From NCBI RefSeq assembly GCF_901482445.1, contig NZ_LR590477.1, positions 1,364,001 through 1,428,000 on the forward strand: a stretch of DNA of 64,000 nucleotides, written 5' to 3'. Source of the stretch: Neisseria lactamica. GTDB lineage: Bacteria; Pseudomonadota; Gammaproteobacteria; Burkholderiales; Neisseriaceae. Under the pieces are notes generated by a model that did not search any database, was not told the origin of the DNA, and worked only from the letters and a program-made list of their open reading frames with translations. Within the stretch, counting starts at the first letter, position 1. Every line of letters begins with the position of its first letter. Positions 32,634-40,695 of the stretch are shown piece by piece. A program made the translations under genes and the position numbers.

Positions 32634-32678
32634 TTTCATCTTAGGGAGATGAAATGCTACAAAAAGAGCTACTCCCTT

Positions 32679-32761
32679 ATATATTGCACCCCATCAAGGG
32701 GCGCAAGTCTTTACAAACATCAAGCCCCTTTAACTCTAGCCAGTGAAGGGGCTTTCTTATG
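32679..32761 (+). promoter_or_regulatory. Prophage leader with attenuator-like hairpin
   Basis: The hairpin AAGCCCCTT...AAGGGGCTT is followed by TCTTATG, so the T-run leads directly into the first phage start codon. An upstream CAAGGGGC (32695-32702) could pair with the same GCCCCTT strand, giving a choice of structures. No classical ribosome-binding site stands apart from the stem. Homologous to 594-671. Confidence 0.6.
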
Positions 32762-32974
32762 TGCATCGCATTTTATACCGTTAATCCCGATCAAGACGAA
32801 TATCAAAAATCACGCGCTTTCATCGTGCGTATTTTCGTAGATGACGAATTAACCGAAACAAAAGCATTTCCTATTACAAATCCGCAAAACACATATAAAA
32901 CAAGGCAAGAAGCCGAAGAATACGGCCGTCTGACTGTCAAGGCTCTTATGGATAAGCAGGAGAAAACCGCATGA
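32759..32974 (+). CDS. Phage hypothetical protein, first gene of the phage operon
   Basis: 71 residues (MCIAFYTVNPDQDEYQKSRA... KALMDKQEKTA), soluble and charged. The start codon lies at the foot of the leader hairpin, and the stop overlaps the rep start by four bases (ATGA), so rep translation is probably coupled to it. No recognised family; position suggests a replication-control role. Confidence 0.7.
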   Translation: MCIAFYTVNPDQDEYQKSRAFIVRIFVDDELTETKAFPITNPQNTYKTRQEAEEYGRLTVKALMDKQEKTA

Positions 32975-34320
32975 GAGCCGAAGAGAGAGCAGAAACGGCG
33001 GGGGCGTGTGTGGGCGCGCCTTGCGCGCCGCAGACGACCCACGCCGTCGAATGCCCCCCTAGGCTAATAGGGGGGGAGCAAAAAAACCCTAATCTGCAGG
33101 GTGGGGAACAGCCCATAGAAATTCTTGAATCGCATCAAGTCGAATTTGAATATTTTTCCCAATACGTAACCGACGGTAAAGGCCGTCTGATAGAAATTCC
33201 GCTAAGACGCGGCAGGGAAGACGGTGCATTCATCGACCAGATCACATTTACGATACATGAGGAATCCATACCCAAAGTAACCCAAAAAGCCTATGTAACA
33301 GATGCCGAGTACCTCGCAAAGTACAGCGAATTGCTGCAGGAAATTCTAGGTTTCGGCATCAGTGCAAAACTGCCCTACAAAGGCAAATTTTTCTATAAGT
33401 CCTGCTATCAGCTCGGCCCGCAAAATGTTGAGTATGGCAAAGTCCACTACGGCGGCCAAAGAGAAACCATACTTGTAGAGCTGAACGGCACCGGCTGCAC
33501 AGCAGCAAAACCCGGTTGGGAAAACAGGCTTTATGAATTTCTGCAAAAGTGTGTCCGGCCAAAAATAACAAGGGTTGACGTATCACATGATTTTTTCAAT
33601 GGAGAGTACACGCCCCAGCACGCTTTAACCGACCACGATAACGGCCTTTTTGATTGCCATAACGTCCGCCCGAAAAGCGAATGTAAAGGCGTTGCTTGGA
33701 GACACGAAGACGGCAGCGGCAAAAGCTTCTACATCGGCAAACGCGGAAACGCCAAATACACAAGGATTTACGAAAAAGGCAAACAGCTAGGCGATAAATC
33801 AAGCCCGTGGGTTCGATTTGAAACAGAGTTCAGAAACGGAGATATAGAAGTCCCCATAGACATACTGATTCATGCCGGTTCGTATCTTGGCGGAGCGTAT
33901 CCCGTCTGTGAACAGATATTCAAATGCGAAGCCAAGCGCATGGATTCAACGGTTAAAGAGGTCAATCTCACGTTTGAACACAAACAATTTTACGCAAGGC
34001 AGCAAGTCGGCAAATGGGTCAATTTTTTAAAAGACATCGGTTGGACGGCCGAAGATATCGTCAAAGACCTAACTAATGGCGTTGAAGGCTATCCCAAAGG
34101 TCTCCAGCCCGAAGAATACGACAGCAGCAAAGCCAGTGTTTTTTATATCCATGATGAGCAAAAAGCCATAAACGCCCTGAATATCGAAGTCTTAGAGTTT
34201 GAATTAAATCAGGAAAAGCAATACGAGTATCCGCAAGACAGGCATAAACAGCATGAGCGCGATTACGACAAAGAGCAGTATCAAATATCAGACCAGTTAG
34301 ACTACTGGAAATATCTATAA
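32971..34320 (+). CDS. Filamentous phage replication initiation protein (Rep)
   Basis: 449 residues by the longest frame. It resembles Rep_trans/RstA-type initiators, with a conserved core from about residue 50 (FEYFSQYVTDGKGRLIEIPL, then ITRVDVSHDFFNGEYT near 203 and YIGKRGNAKYTRIYEKGKQ near 252) containing conserved Asp and Tyr residues. Such proteins nick the double-stranded form to start rolling-circle replication. The first 45 residues are atypical and encoded across two strong hairpins, so the true start may be later. Confidence 0.82.
   Translation: MRAEERAETAGACVGAPCAPQTTHAVECPPRLIGGEQKNPNLQGGEQPIEILESHQVEFEYFSQYVTDGKGRLIEIPLRRGREDGAFIDQITFTIHEESIPKVTQKAYVTDAEYLAKYSELLQEILGFGISAKLPYKGKFFYKSCYQLGPQNVEYGKVHYGGQRETILVELNGTGCTAAKPGWENRLYEFLQKCVRPKITRVDVSHDFFNGEYTPQHALTDHDNGLFDCHNVRPKSECKGVAWRHEDGSGKSFYIGKRGNAKYTRIYEKGKQLGDKSSPWVRFETEFRNGDIEVPIDILIHAGSYLGGAYPVCEQIFKCEAKRMDSTVKEVNLTFEHKQFYARQQVGKWVNFLKDIGWTAEDIVKDLTNGVEGYPKGLQPEEYDSSKASVFYIHDEQKAINALNIEVLEFELNQEKQYEYPQDRHKQHERDYDKEQYQISDQLDYWKYL
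33010..33078. other. Two strong hairpins at the start of rep
   Basis: GGCGCGC-CTT-GCGCGCC at about 33013-33029 and CCCCCCTA-GGCTAA-TAGGGGGG at 33055-33076, followed by a seven-A run. They lie inside the 5' end of rep. Such hairpins in single-stranded phages can serve as replication origin or packaging signal; the function here is inferred. Confidence 0.55.
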
Positions 34321-34340
34321 ATCAAAGAAAGGAAATACCC

Positions 34341-34652
34341 ATGTTTGATCAATTACAAGTAATCAACTATCCCGCCACACTCTTGGGCGCAAAACAGTTT
34401 AAAGGTGAGATTGACGGCAACAAAATCGATACCTGTACCGTACTGGTAGCAACCCCTATGCCCGCAAACGGCAACAGCGTAGGTTTTACCGCCGCCAGCA
34501 TGAAGTTTGGCGAAAGCCACAATTTCGATCGGCTGAAAAACCTCAAATTCCCCTGTTCCGTAAATGTAACCGTCGCAATGGAATCTACCGGCAAAGGCTT
34601 AGTACCCAAGCTGCTTGATTTTGAAGTGAAAGGCGCGGCGACCAAAGCCTAA
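34341..34652 (+). CDS. Phage single-stranded DNA-binding-like protein
   Basis: 103 residues, no membrane segment, placed 20 bases after rep with AAAGGAAATACCC upstream. Size, position and beta-rich composition fit the ssDNA-binding proteins (gene V type) that filamentous phages encode directly after Rep. Clear sequence motifs are lacking, so the role is by position. Confidence 0.6.
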   Translation: MFDQLQVINYPATLLGAKQFKGEIDGNKIDTCTVLVATPMPANGNSVGFTAASMKFGESHNFDRLKNLKFPCSVNVTVAMESTGKGLVPKLLDFEVKGAATKA

Positions 34653-34669
34653 GGCAGAAAGTCCGGAAT

Positions 34670-34873
34670 ATGAGCAGCTATCAGCAAAAATTTATTGTTC
34701 AGGAACTGGAAAACTATGAATTCATCTTCCCCAATCAGTTAGGCGATATTGGATTTACCCAAAATCTGAAAGAAGCCGGACAGTATGAAAACTATGAAGA
34801 CGCATTCAATGCCGGATTAGAAGAGATTGGCGGACATTTTCAGATTTTCAGCTTATACATCAGAGAAGAATAA
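34670..34873 (+). CDS. Phage hypothetical protein (67 aa)
   Basis: Acidic small protein (MSSYQQKFIVQELENYEF..., ending SLYIREE), soluble. It lies between the SSB-like gene (17 bases upstream) and the coat gene. I do not recognise it. Confidence 0.65.
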   Translation: MSSYQQKFIVQELENYEFIFPNQLGDIGFTQNLKEAGQYENYEDAFNAGLEEIGGHFQIFSLYIREE

Positions 34874-34956
34874 AAAGTTAACAGGCTCGGCGGGCGGTCT
34901 GTAAAACCTTCACAAAGCCCGCAAAACCATTTTTTTAACCGACTAAGGAAAAAATC

Positions 34957-35175
34957 ATGAAATTCATGAATAACCTGAAAAAATACGGCGCGAAAATCGC
35001 CGCTTTCGCAGCTGCTCCGTTCGCACTGGCAGCAAATACCTATGCAGCATTGCCCGAACCTGCAAAACAAGCATTAGAAGGCGCAAAAAATGACGGTCTG
35101 GAAGCCGGTTGGCTCGTTATCGGCGTATTCGCGGCACTGTTTGTGATCGCGATTGTAAAACGTGTAATGCGATAA
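34957..35175 (+). CDS. Phage major coat protein (pVIII-like)
   Basis: 72 residues: signal peptide (MKFMNNLKKYGAKIAAFAAA... ending ANTYA at about 31), a short amphipathic acidic part (LPEPAKQALEGAKNDG), one membrane helix (WLVIGVFAALFVIAIV) and a basic end KRVMR. This is the exact architecture of Inovirus major coat proteins. AAGGAAAAAATC precedes the start. Confidence 0.88.
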   Translation: MKFMNNLKKYGAKIAAFAAAPFALAANTYAALPEPAKQALEGAKNDGLEAGWLVIGVFAALFVIAIVKRVMR

Positions 35176-35185
35176 GGTCGGCAAA

Positions 35186-35461
35186 ATGTACTACCAAGTT
35201 GGAAATCAGTGTTTAGAGCAGCATCAGGCCGAAAACGTCTATTTCAGCTTGGTAGTACCTAAAATAACTGAAGACGGGAAAATCATAAAACCCGAATACA
35301 ACGGCAAAGATTGGAAAATAGACGGCCAAATCATCAAGGCCGATTTACCTGAATGCGACCCGTCCGAAAACCTGAAAGACGGCATGTATATAGGCTGGCT
35401 GATTTTCGGAATCGCGGCATCCGTCTATTTCGTAATCGTGATTAAAAGGCTCTTGAGATGA
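35186..35461 (+). CDS. Phage membrane protein, minor coat candidate
   Basis: 91 residues, soluble N-terminal part with two cysteines and a C-terminal membrane helix (GWLIFGIAASVYFVIVIKRL) ending in basic RLLR, echoing the coat protein tail. It starts 10 bases after the coat gene, and its stop overlaps the next micro-gene. Probably a minor virion or assembly protein. Confidence 0.65.
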   Translation: MYYQVGNQCLEQHQAENVYFSLVVPKITEDGKIIKPEYNGKDWKIDGQIIKADLPECDPSENLKDGMYIGWLIFGIAASVYFVIVIKRLLR

Positions 35462-35529
35462 TGGATTTTTATTTTTATGTCGGTCTTTCCGTTCCGATCA
35501 TCATCGCCGCCATCCTGTTCAAGGATTGA
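35461..35529 (+). CDS. 22-residue single-TM phage micro-protein (pVII/pIX-like)
   Basis: MDFYFYVGLSVPIIIAAILF then KD, one hydrophobic helix with almost nothing else. The ATG at 35461 (or 35458) overlaps the previous stop in an ATGATG arrangement, so translation is coupled. Filamentous phages encode pVII and pIX proteins of about 30 residues at this position. Its length makes it easy to miss. Confidence 0.6.
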   Translation: MDFYFYVGLSVPIIIAAILFKD

Positions 35530-35589
35530 TATTCAAAACGGTTAGGCAGATAATCCTACTTCCGAACAACAAAAAAGGAAGTTGGAATC

Positions 35590-35898
35590 ATGTTTATCAC
35601 TGAAGCGCAATTGGCTCTTTATAAGTATCAGGCTGCATCTAAATATTTTAATAAGCCGATGTCTTTAATTGCGAGAAATGAATTTATTGAGTTTGGAAAA
35701 GTTTCAAAATCTGCTGTAAGTGTCATTGAATGTTTTTCACATTTTTGGAATAGAAAAATTTATAATGATATTTGGGAATTTTCTTTTCCAGATGGCTCTA
35801 CAATTTTAATAAAACGAGTTAAGGAAAAAGATGAAGAAAAATACTATTTCCAATGTGCATCTGATAGCGTTGATTGCTCTAGCTTATTTCCCGATTAA
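35590..35898 (+). CDS. Hypothetical protein overlapping the tspB start
   Basis: 102 residues, AT-rich codon use unlike the flanking phage genes, no membrane segment. The start has AGGAAGTTGGAATC upstream. The last 68 bases overlap tspB in another frame. No recognised family. The AT-rich block 35590-36030 spans this gene and the tspB signal region and looks recently acquired or recombined. Confidence 0.55.
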   Translation: MFITEAQLALYKYQAASKYFNKPMSLIARNEFIEFGKVSKSAVSVIECFSHFWNRKIYNDIWEFSFPDGSTILIKRVKEKDEEKYYFQCASDSVDCSSLFPD

Positions 35899-37381
35899 TG
35901 CTTTTTCATCAAATGAAAATTTGAAAGTTGTTAAAATTCCTAATTCTTCAGTTAATGTAATTTGGGATGCAAATAAAGATGTTGTCGATAGATTTTCTAG
36001 AAGCAGTGGCGGCGACTTCTTTGGTTTTAGAAGAATAGAACCGGCCATCATCGAACACACTCCCACCGGACTCCGCTCCGCCTCCACTCTCCCCGCAACA
36101 ATAGAAAGTACCGTCTCCCGCGCCGGAGTCTTGGCAGGGGTCGGCAAACTCGCCCGCTTAGGCGCGAAATTCAGCACGAGGGCAGTTCCCTATGTCGGCA
36201 CTGCCCTTTTAGCTCACGACATTTACGAAACATTTAAAGAAGACATTCAGGAACAAGGCTATCAATACGATCCCAAAACCGATAAATTTGTAAAAGGCTA
36301 CGAATATAGTAATTGCATTTGGTACAGGGTGGGAGATTACCCCCATGAAAAGTTGGTAAATGATTCCTGCTATGGCGTCGACAGTTCGACTATGCGCCTT
36401 ATGTCAGATTACAGCAGATTCCCAGAAGTTAAAGAACTGATGGAAGCCAGAATGGAAATTCTCGGCAGAAAGTATTGGGAAAAGTTAAGAAATCGTCCTG
36501 ATATGGTTAGTTACAAAAATTACAATTTCGGACCTTGTGAATTCGGCTGGAACGGCGGAGGTTGTTCAGTTCATAAAGGAGATGATTATAGAGGTTTTAT
36601 CAATTTTTCACTTTCAAGAGATCCAAAATACAAAGAAGAAATGGATGCCAAAAAGCTGGAAGAGATTTTATCCTTAAAAGTCGATGCCAATCCCGACAGA
36701 TTTATCAAAGCAACAGGCTTTCCGGGCTACAAGGAAGATGTCAAAATCGAAAACGGCAAAATCGTAATGCTCGGCCCCGTAACAGGCGAAGACGGAAAGC
36801 CCAAGCAGATAAAAATCACATTCGGCCAAGACGCACAAGGCAACACAACGGCATCGGTAGAAGAGATACAGCGTCCCGATCTCACACCCGGAAGCGCAGA
36901 AGCACCCGAAATCAAGCCGAATCCAGCGCCTACGCCCGAAACCAATCCAAAGCAAAAAGAAAACCCGCGCGAAGCAGATCAAGACAATCCCAAACCCACG
37001 CCCACACCGGGCGAAACACCAAGCCCGAACGAAAGCCCGAAAGATCGGCGAGAAGAAAAGAAACCAGACGGAAACGGCGGATTGCTCTGTGATCTCTTTC
37101 CTACAATCTTAGCCTGTGCAGATATGGGCGAACCTTCAGAAAACGATTTTGAAGGCATAGCCATACCCAAAGCCGTAAATGAAGAAACGTGGTCGCCCGA
37201 TAACATGTTTTCGTCAAGCGGAGTTTGTCCGAAAGACAAAACATTCCACGTTTTCGGAAAAGCGTTTAACGTCAGTTATCAGCCATTGTGTATATTAATG
37301 GAAAACGTCAGATTTGCCGTTATCCTCGGTTTTATCATCATGTCCGCGTTTATCACATTCGGATCATTGAGAAAGGAATAA
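35831..37381 (+). CDS. tspB: TspB-family phage adsorption/IgG-binding surface protein
   Basis: 516 residues. Signal peptide of about 25 residues (ending INAFS), a variable N-domain, a Pro/Glu/Lys-rich linker at about 350-420 (TPETNPKQKENPREADQDNP), and a C-terminal membrane helix (FAVILGFIIMSAFITFG) followed by SLRKE. This layout equals the pIII-like slot of the phage. Meningococcal TspB is reported to bind human IgG and stimulate T cells. Start has TTAAGGAAAAAG. The 5' 200 bases are markedly AT-rich. Confidence 0.87.
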   Translation: MKKNTISNVHLIALIALAYFPINAFSSNENLKVVKIPNSSVNVIWDANKDVVDRFSRSSGGDFFGFRRIEPAIIEHTPTGLRSASTLPATIESTVSRAGVLAGVGKLARLGAKFSTRAVPYVGTALLAHDIYETFKEDIQEQGYQYDPKTDKFVKGYEYSNCIWYRVGDYPHEKLVNDSCYGVDSSTMRLMSDYSRFPEVKELMEARMEILGRKYWEKLRNRPDMVSYKNYNFGPCEFGWNGGGCSVHKGDDYRGFINFSLSRDPKYKEEMDAKKLEEILSLKVDANPDRFIKATGFPGYKEDVKIENGKIVMLGPVTGEDGKPKQIKITFGQDAQGNTTASVEEIQRPDLTPGSAEAPEIKPNPAPTPETNPKQKENPREADQDNPKPTPTPGETPSPNESPKDRREEKKPDGNGGLLCDLFPTILACADMGEPSENDFEGIAIPKAVNEETWSPDNMFSSSGVCPKDKTFHVFGKAFNVSYQPLCILMENVRFAVILGFIIMSAFITFGSLRKE

Positions 37382-37382
37382 A

Positions 37383-37670
37383 ATGCCGGCTGCTCTAATT
37401 CCATTAATCGCATTTCTGTTAAGAATGCTGATAGTAAAGATCATCATTGCAACAGGACTAACGTTTGTATCATTCGCCGGCTATATTGTCGCATTGAATA
37501 AATTCAAAGAATACTTTTTAAATGCGGCAAACTCCATGCCTGAAGACATTTATAACCTTCTACTGATAGGCGGATTCGGAACAGGTTTTAACTATCTTTT
37601 CGGTGCGTTCTCTTTTTGGGTAAGCATGAAAGCATTGAACAAACTGACAACAGTATTACCGAAAGGATAA
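37383..37670 (+). CDS. Phage membrane protein (pVI-like)
   Basis: 95 residues with three hydrophobic segments (4-36, 55-72 and 75-90) and no signal sequence. It starts two bases after the tspB stop. The position between the adsorption protein and the Zot ATPase is that of pVI in Inovirus genomes. Confidence 0.7.
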   Translation: MPAALIPLIAFLLRMLIVKIIIATGLTFVSFAGYIVALNKFKEYFLNAANSMPEDIYNLLLIGGFGTGFNYLFGAFSFWVSMKALNKLTTVLPKG

Positions 37671-37672
37671 AA

Positions 37673-38728
37673 ATGATTTATCTGATTACCGGCAACATGG
37701 GAACCGGCAAAACATCAAAAGCAGTTTCAATGATTTTAAACAACGAAGACGGATTGTTTAAAATGAAACTCGAAGACGGAACAGAAGTAGATAGGCCCTT
37801 ATATTTTTGCCATATCGACGGACTAGACGCAAAAAAGTTCAACGCACACGAACTAACAGAAGAACAAATCATGTCCGCGCCGCTAAGAGACATCATCCCT
37901 GATGGCGCGGTTCTGATAGTAGACGAAGCACACTATACCTATCCGGTAAGATCATCAGGCCGAGCCGTACCGCCTTATATTCAAGAATTAACAGAATTAA
38001 GACATCACGGCCATACGGTTATCATGATGACACAACACCCGCAGCAGCTTGATATCTTCGTTAGAAACCTGATATCCAAGCACATCCATTTAGAAAGAAA
38101 AGCATTAGGAACAAAACAATATTCGTGGTACAAATGCGTAACCAGCTTAGAAAATCCCGCAGCTGTTTCAAATACAGAATCGAAGAATTTCACACCGCCC
38201 AAAGAAGCATTTAAATACTACAAATCATCAAGCCAGCACATCAAATTTAAGAAAAAAGTACCGTTGGCCGTTTGGGCTTTAATTCTGATAATCGGATTTA
38301 TCGGCTGGAAAATCTATACAGTTTATGGAATATCACAAAAAGCCATAAATCCAGAACAGTTTGAAACAACATCACAAGTTTCAGCATCAGAGCCGATAAA
38401 TAAAGAAGCAGATTTAAATACAGCAGTACAATCACAAAAAATCAATCAGGATTTGAAAGCAGACGATTTTATCCCGACGTTGGCCGAAAAACCCGAATCC
38501 AAACCGATTTACAACAACGTCCGCCAAGTCAAAACCTATGAGCGTATCGCCGCATGTATCGAAGGCGGAAAAACCGGCTGCACCTGCTACAGCGATCAAG
38601 CAACACCGCTGGAAGAAGTAACAAAAGAAATGTGCAAACAGTACGCAAGAAACGGCCTACCCTTTAATCCATACAAAGAACAGGACAACAGCGCAAACAA
38701 CGCGCAAAAAGCCCCTACAACGTCCTAA
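37673..38728 (+). CDS. zot: Zot/pI-type phage assembly ATPase
   Basis: 351 residues from the ATG at 37673. Walker A GNMGTGKTS at 7-15, Walker B VLIVDEAH near 80-87, and a single membrane helix (VPLAVWALILIIGFIGW near 200-216). The periplasmic C-terminal part has cysteines (AACIEGGKTGCTC). Zonular occludens toxin-like pI proteins extrude filamentous virions. The start follows CGAAAGGATAAAA. Confidence 0.9.
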   Translation: MIYLITGNMGTGKTSKAVSMILNNEDGLFKMKLEDGTEVDRPLYFCHIDGLDAKKFNAHELTEEQIMSAPLRDIIPDGAVLIVDEAHYTYPVRSSGRAVPPYIQELTELRHHGHTVIMMTQHPQQLDIFVRNLISKHIHLERKALGTKQYSWYKCVTSLENPAAVSNTESKNFTPPKEAFKYYKSSSQHIKFKKKVPLAVWALILIIGFIGWKIYTVYGISQKAINPEQFETTSQVSASEPINKEADLNTAVQSQKINQDLKADDFIPTLAEKPESKPIYNNVRQVKTYERIAACIEGGKTGCTCYSDQATPLEEVTKEMCKQYARNGLPFNPYKEQDNSANNAQKAPTTS

Positions 38729-38783
38729 GCGGGCGCGAAGTTCGAGCCGCAAAGCGGCGCGGTTGTCGGCGCAGCGAATTAAG

Positions 38784-38808
38784 AAAGGCCGCTGCATGGC
38801 GGCCTTCT
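38784..38808 (+). terminator. Terminator of the phage morphogenesis operon
   Basis: Stem AAAGGCCGC/GCGGCCTT closed by TGCAT, followed by CTAAT, about 55 bases after zot. A second hairpin, AATCCCC...GGGGATT with a T-run, lies at 38951-38981. Confidence 0.8.
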
Positions 38809-39135
38809 AATCGTGGGTTATTGACTAAACAGCATGAACACGGATAGAATAAACCGCGTATCTACCGATACAGTCAAATGCAGTTTTCCGAGGCTAACGG
38901 TAATTCGCATTTTAAAATTTCCTGTAAAGTTTAAAACTTGGCAGGAATGCAAAAATCCCCTAGTTCGCGCTCGGGGATTTTGCTTATCCCCACCGCTCTA
39001 CAAATTGTCATATCATCAAATCTAAGTCATATCAATCTACCTTTCCGCGCTTGCCGCGCCTGTTTGAGTTTCAGAAACCTTTCCCAGCCCTTCAGGACGG
39101 AGGAGCTAGGGCGGGGGAAAATATCTAGCGGAATT

Positions 39136-39354
39136 GTTTTTTTTTACTGCTTTCAGTCCGGTTTTCGCTGAGGTATGGGGGGGCGTTTGACAGAGAACGG
39201 CCGATAAAAAGGTGCAAGGGGGAAGTTTTGTAAAGATTTGGAGTGCTTTTTTCCAAATCTTTATGAATACCCCCTTGCACCTTTTTATCGGTTGTTCTCC
39301 AATCGCACACAAACCCCATGCCTGCGAAAACCGGACTGAAAGCAGTAAAAAAAC
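39136..39354. repeat. Imperfect inverted repeat of about 215 bp (phage intergenic region)
   Basis: Outer arms TACTGCTTTCAGTCCGGTTT (about 39145) and AAACCGGACTGAAAGCAGTA (about 39328) and inner arms GATAAAAAGGTGCAAGGGGG (about 39203) and CCCCCTTGCACCTTTTTATC (about 39270) face each other around AAGATTTGGA...TCCAAATCTT. The single strand would fold into one long stem. No gene is supported in 38729-39588; this resembles the intergenic origin/packaging region of filamentous phages. Confidence 0.8.
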
Positions 39355-39463
39355 ACAATGCAGCGGGTCGCAACAGCAATTTTTAAATAAACCAGCAAAT
39401 ACAAAAAATTAATTCATACGATTCTGATATACTTCAAACGTCTCGGAATAGCTAACCGACGAC

Positions 39464-39533
39464 AAAGCCGCCGAACCTGATTACTTCCTAATCGCAAGAT
39501 TGAAAGAAAGATAAGGACGGCGGTTTTCTTATG
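39464..39533 (+). promoter_or_regulatory. Leader with attenuator-like hairpin before the recombinase gene
   Basis: AAAGCCGCCG and CGGCGGTTTTCTT pair over about 50 bases, and the T-run leads directly into an ATG at 39531 that opens a 10-codon leader frame (MFEIEKHQRH). This is the same design as the hairpin-TTCTTATG leader at 32679-32761. The recombinase start follows 55 bases later with GTAAGGAAAATTAAC. Confidence 0.5.
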
Positions 39534-39588
39534 TTTGAAATTGAGAAACATCAAAGGCATTAAAGCCTGAATCGTAAGGAAAATTAAC

Positions 39589-40554
39589 ATGAGAAACGCA
39601 GTAGGATTAGACATATCCGCAAAAACATTTGATGTCGTTACCATAATCAACGGCGAAACCGATTACAGAAAATTCAGCAACGATGAACAAGGCTGCAAAA
39701 ACCTGAAAGAATGGATATCGGCAAAAAGAGAAAAAGACATATACGTATGCATGGAAGCAACAGGAAACTACTACGAACAGGCCGCAGACTGCTTGGCCGA
39801 AGAATACCACGTATCAGTAATAAACCCGCTAAAAATCAAAGCCTATGCACAAAAGCGATTCAGCAGAGTCAAAAACGACAAACAAGACGCAAAACTAATC
39901 GCAGAGTTTTGCCAAACAGCATTAATAGAAGAGCTGCCAAAGAGAGAAAAACCGACTGAATAGCAATACAGCTTGAAAAGACTGCTATCACTTCAAAGCC
40001 AACTTTTAGAACAACAGACATCGCAAAAAAATAGAATCAAAGCAGCAAAAGATTCATTTGTACAGAAAATACATGAAAAACAGCTAAAAGAACTTGAAAA
40101 CCATCTAAATGCAGTAAAAAAGAAAATCGACCAAACAATCAAATCAGACAAAAAAATGAAAGAGCTGACAAAACGGTTAGAGACAATACCGTCAGTAGGC
40201 AAAACAACAGCCATATCGCTAATGAGCTACCTTATTAACAGCACATTCGAAAACGCAAAGCAGTTTACAGCCTATGCCGGATTAAATCCGCATCAAAACA
40301 TATCAGGGACAAGCGTCAACAAAAAAAGCAAAATGACCAAATACGGAAACCGAAGAATACGCGGATCCCTGTTCATGGCCGCATTAGTCGCATTCAAAAA
40401 CAACTACTTTCCAGCATTCACAAACAGGCTGAAAAAAGCCAAAAAGCCCAAAATGCTGATCATCGGCGCATTGATGAGAAAAATTTTAGTCGTTGCATTT
40501 AATCTTTATAAAACAGAAACCGACTTCGATAAAACACGTTATCAGACGGCTTAG
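39589..40554 (+). pseudogene. IS110/Piv-type recombinase with in-frame amber codon
   Basis: The frame runs 321 codons. Its N-terminal RuvC-like domain starts VGLDISAKTFDVV and its C-terminal Transposase_20 domain contains IPSVGKTTAISLMSYL and TKYGNRRIRGSLFMAAL. A TAG at 39961-39963 follows EKPTE and the same frame resumes immediately (QYSLKRLLSLQ). Relatives in Neisseria are the pivNM/irg genes of filamentous phages. The amber probably inactivates it, leaving the prophage locked, unless suppressed. Confidence 0.85.
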
Positions 40555-40577
40555 CTAACCGAACTGATAAAAACAGC

Positions 40578-40611
40578 AAAAGCGGATTGTAAAAAATCCG
40601 CTTGGATTTTT
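40578..40611 (+). terminator. Terminator of the recombinase gene
   Basis: Stem AAGCGGATT/AATCCGCTT with loop GTAAAA, followed by GGATTTTT, near the right prophage end. Confidence 0.85.
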
Positions 40612-40695
40612 GTATTCCGAAAAAATGTAAAACTGAATAGCCAATAAAAACAACAAGATAATAAATTTACAATTTATTTTGTTTGAATAATAAAG

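Noticed and set aside
38834..39025. 63-codon plus-strand ORF
   Set aside because: It spans a terminator hairpin, has no ribosome-binding site and no recognisable sequence.
39106..39379. ORFs of 66-84 codons on both strands between zot and the recombinase gene
   Set aside because: They are mirror images caused by the large inverted repeat.
39961..39963. TAG as a recoded amino acid
   Set aside because: There is no sign of a suppressor tRNA or recoding element in the window; a nonsense mutation is the simpler reading.
40555..40695. Hydrophobic C-terminus of the 157-codon frame as part of a real protein
   Set aside because: It is encoded by prophage DNA beyond the AAACAT junction; the natural continuation is at 32627-32403.
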